The notes under the pieces were generated by a model. The model had not been told where the DNA came from and did not search any database. It saw only the letters and a list, made by a program, of their open reading frames with translations. The position numbers and the translations under genes are program-made. This document shows positions 62,418-64,000 of a stretch of DNA of 64,000 nucleotides, in pieces. The stretch spans positions 1 through 64,000 of the forward strand of contig VRUK01000006.1 of NCBI GenBank assembly GCA_019456195.1, read 5' to 3'. Origin of the DNA: Planctomycetota bacterium (GTDB lineage Bacteria; Planctomycetota; Phycisphaerae; Sedimentisphaerales; Anaerobacaceae). The first letter of the stretch is position 1. The number at the start of each line of letters is the position of its first letter.

Positions 62418-63746
62418 ATGGATCAAGGTAGAATAACTCGGCGAAGTTTCGTCAGAAATACCGCGCTCTCAATAGCAGGAATTATGGGATTTCCCTACAT
62501 CGTCCCATCATCTGTATTCGGTAGCAACCGGGCAGTCCTACCGAGCAATCGCATAACACTGGGTCTTATTGGCGCCGGTAATATCAACACACACCACCGT
62601 GAGACCTTTCTGGCTGAAAAGGACACTCGCATTGTCGCTGTCTGCGACCCAGTGGAGACCCGGCGCAAGGCCTATCAGAACCGCATCAATCAGGCCTATC
62701 AAGGCAGAGTATGTGCTGATTATCGCGACTACCGTGAGATGCTGGATCGCAAGGACTTGGATGCTGTTTGTATCGGTACACCTGACCACTGGCACGCGGT
62801 CCAGACAGTCGCGGCCATGCAGGCCGGCAAGGATGTCTATGTAGAAAAACCCCTCACGCTTACGGTGACTGAGGGCCAATGCGTTGTCGAGACAGCCATA
62901 ACGTATAACCGAATCCTTCAGAACGGCTTGCAGCGTCGGTCCCATGGAGCCTACCGTCACGCCTGTGAACTAGTTCGCAACGGCCGGATTGGGCGGCTGA
63001 CCCGGGTAGAGGTCGGCATCATTGGAATTAACAAAGGCGTAGAGGCAGGACGGAACTTCCCGATATCGCCGGTGCCCGACGGCTTTGACTACGACCTATG
63101 GTTGGGGCCGGCTCCAGAGACTCCTTTCTGTCCTCAGCGTGTCGCCCGCGGCAATGAAGTCTGCTACTGGTACTACATCTCCGATTACACCGCGGGTTTC
63201 ATTACTGGTAACGGTGTGCACTTTGTGGACATAGCTCAATGGGGTATCGGCGACGAGATAAAGCCAATTGAGGTTCATGCCCCCTCTGCCGACATCCCTG
63301 CTGACGGTTTGGTTGACGATGCAATCGCCTGGCAGTCGGAGGTCATCTATGAGAACGGAGTACGCATGAGTTACAGCAGTGAGGGCAACCCGCATCCCGA
63401 CGGTATCCGTTTCATTGGAACCGAAGGCTGGATTCACATCACTGGTGGCGGGACATTGAGTGCCAATCCTACGGACGTGCTGAAGTCCGTGATCGGCCCT
63501 AACGAGATCCATCTGTACGACAGTCCGGGGCACCATCGCAATTTCCTGGATTGTATCAAGACACGCCAACCTGCGGCGGCTTCCGCAAAAATCGGGCATC
63601 ACGCTGCTACGGCCTGTAATCTGGTGGAGATTTCCACGCGCCTGGGCCGTAAAGTAAGGTGGGACTCGCGGGTCCAGCGAATTGTTAACGATGAATTGGC
63701 CAACCGTTTGTTGTCACGAGCTATGCGGACGCCATGGCGTGTGTAA
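62418..63746 (+). CDS. Tat-exported Gfo/Idh/MocA family oxidoreductase
   Basis: The 442-residue protein has a twin-arginine signal (TRRSFVRNTALSIAGIMGF), an NAD(P)-binding Rossmann fold (LGLIGAGNINTHHR, VAVCDPVETRR), the EKPLTLTVTEG motif and the C-terminal substrate-binding beta-sheet domain. Planctomycetes have large numbers of such exported members in sugar loci, where they may oxidise or isomerise sugars with a tightly held cofactor. AGAGGA precedes the ATG. It lies between the DUF2961 gene and a partial secreted-protein gene (19-base gap), so all three are probably co-transcribed. Confidence 0.92.
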   Translation: MDQGRITRRSFVRNTALSIAGIMGFPYIVPSSVFGSNRAVLPSNRITLGLIGAGNINTHHRETFLAEKDTRIVAVCDPVETRRKAYQNRINQAYQGRVCADYRDYREMLDRKDLDAVCIGTPDHWHAVQTVAAMQAGKDVYVEKPLTLTVTEGQCVVETAITYNRILQNGLQRRSHGAYRHACELVRNGRIGRLTRVEVGIIGINKGVEAGRNFPISPVPDGFDYDLWLGPAPETPFCPQRVARGNEVCYWYYISDYTAGFITGNGVHFVDIAQWGIGDEIKPIEVHAPSADIPADGLVDDAIAWQSEVIYENGVRMSYSSEGNPHPDGIRFIGTEGWIHITGGGTLSANPTDVLKSVIGPNEIHLYDSPGHHRNFLDCIKTRQPAAASAKIGHHAATACNLVEISTRLGRKVRWDSRVQRIVNDELANRLLSRAMRTPWRV

Positions 63747-63765
63747 GTATGCTGGAAGGTGAATT

Positions 63766-64000
63766 ATGAAAATAATGCAATTTGTTCTTGGCCTGCTTGC
63801 AGTCTTTACGTCAGCAGGCAGTGCACAACCCAATCATATCGTGATAGAGAATGCACACGTGCGATATACCGTGTCTGCAGAAGGAAGGAATCTTGCATTC
63901 ATCGACCGCGCATCGGGAGTTGATTATCTCAGACACGATACACTATCAGCTTGCGCACTGGTTCGCTGTAGTGGAGTGGAATATCCCGCTACTTCGGCCG
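63766..64000 (+). CDS. Secreted protein, N-terminal fragment (cut by window edge)
   Basis: An open frame starts at the ATG at 63766 (GCTGGAAGGTG upstream) and runs off the window after 78 codons. The first 20 residues (FVLGLLAVFTSAGSA) are a clear signal peptide. The following beta-rich text (HIVIENAHVRYTVSAEGRNL, then RASGVDYLR) resembles the start of large secreted carbohydrate-active or sugar-binding proteins of this phylum. No family can be named from this fragment. Confidence 0.7.
   Translation, partial: MKIMQFVLGLLAVFTSAGSAQPNHIVIENAHVRYTVSAEGRNLAFIDRASGVDYLRHDTLSACALVRCSGVEYPATSA

Noticed and set aside
1-64000. tRNA, rRNA, CRISPR or insertion-sequence genes
   Set aside because: Looked for T-loop words, rRNA-like stretches, repeat-spacer arrays and transposase motifs by eye and found none convincing; a covariance-model search would be needed to exclude small RNAs.

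Overview
The window looks like a chromosomal segment of an anaerobic, polysaccharide-degrading member of the Planctomycetota, probably class Phycisphaerae. This is inferred from gene content: an NqrA-like subunit, an Ahb-type heme pathway, secreted glycoside hydrolases with DUF2961 and Gfo/Idh/MocA partners, a giant two-partner-secretion exoprotein, and an intergenic low-complexity repeat that I recall from Phycisphaerae genomes. No rRNA, tRNA, CRISPR array or insertion sequence was recognised.

Layout. 0-0.8 kb: partial minus-strand NqrA-like gene, cut by the window edge. 1-13.7 kb: siroheme-dependent heme pathway (two siroheme decarboxylase subunits, CobA-HemD fusion, AhbC, AhbD, GluTR, a HemX/CcsA-like membrane protein, HemC), interleaved with an Rrf2 regulator and a histidine kinase/sigma-54 response regulator pair. 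HemB, HemL and a precorrin-2 dehydrogenase/ferrochelatase are not in the window. 14-27 kb: one co-directional operon of nine genes, mostly with ATGA overlaps, encoding a triple-flavin HdrA fusion, MvhD, HdrC, HdrB, MetV, MetF, NuoE-like, NuoF-like and a Cys-type molybdenum/tungsten formate dehydrogenase. This is the redox part of the methyl branch of the Wood-Ljungdahl pathway and probably uses flavin-based electron bifurcation or confurcation. 27-35 kb: minus-strand carbohydrate locus (SSS symporter, UroD-fold protein, GH38-like enzyme, secreted unknown).

35-47.6 kb: surface/structural region. A roughly 990-residue coiled-coil protein, capped at each end by Cys-rich putative zinc sites and built from four super-repeats, precedes a TpsB transporter and its 2071-residue TpsA-type beta-helix exoprotein, which ends at a clear terminator. 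47.7-50 kb: two unrecognised lipoproteins. 50.3-53 kb: AT-rich accessory islet (DUF2971, a HEPN/MauJ-like protein, a RipA-like membrane protein). 53.2-53.76 kb: non-coding low-complexity and palindromic repeats. 53.76-57 kb: nucleoside salvage (CNT transporter, uridine kinase, PfkB/adenosine kinase-like). 57-64 kb: second carbohydrate locus (GH106-like, DUF2961, Tat-exported oxidoreductase, partial secreted protein).

How it fits together: heme made through siroheme without oxygen, an Nqr/Rnf-type complex at the left edge and a formate/methylene-THF redox operon describe an anaerobic energy metabolism. The two glycan loci supply carbon. The TPS pair and lipoproteins shape the cell surface. The most unusual items are the HdrA-GltD-HdrA fusion inside a complete FDH-MetFV-Hdr operon, the repeat-built double-capped coiled-coil protein next to the TPS system, and the RipA/HEPN/DUF2971 islet beside a repeat cluster.
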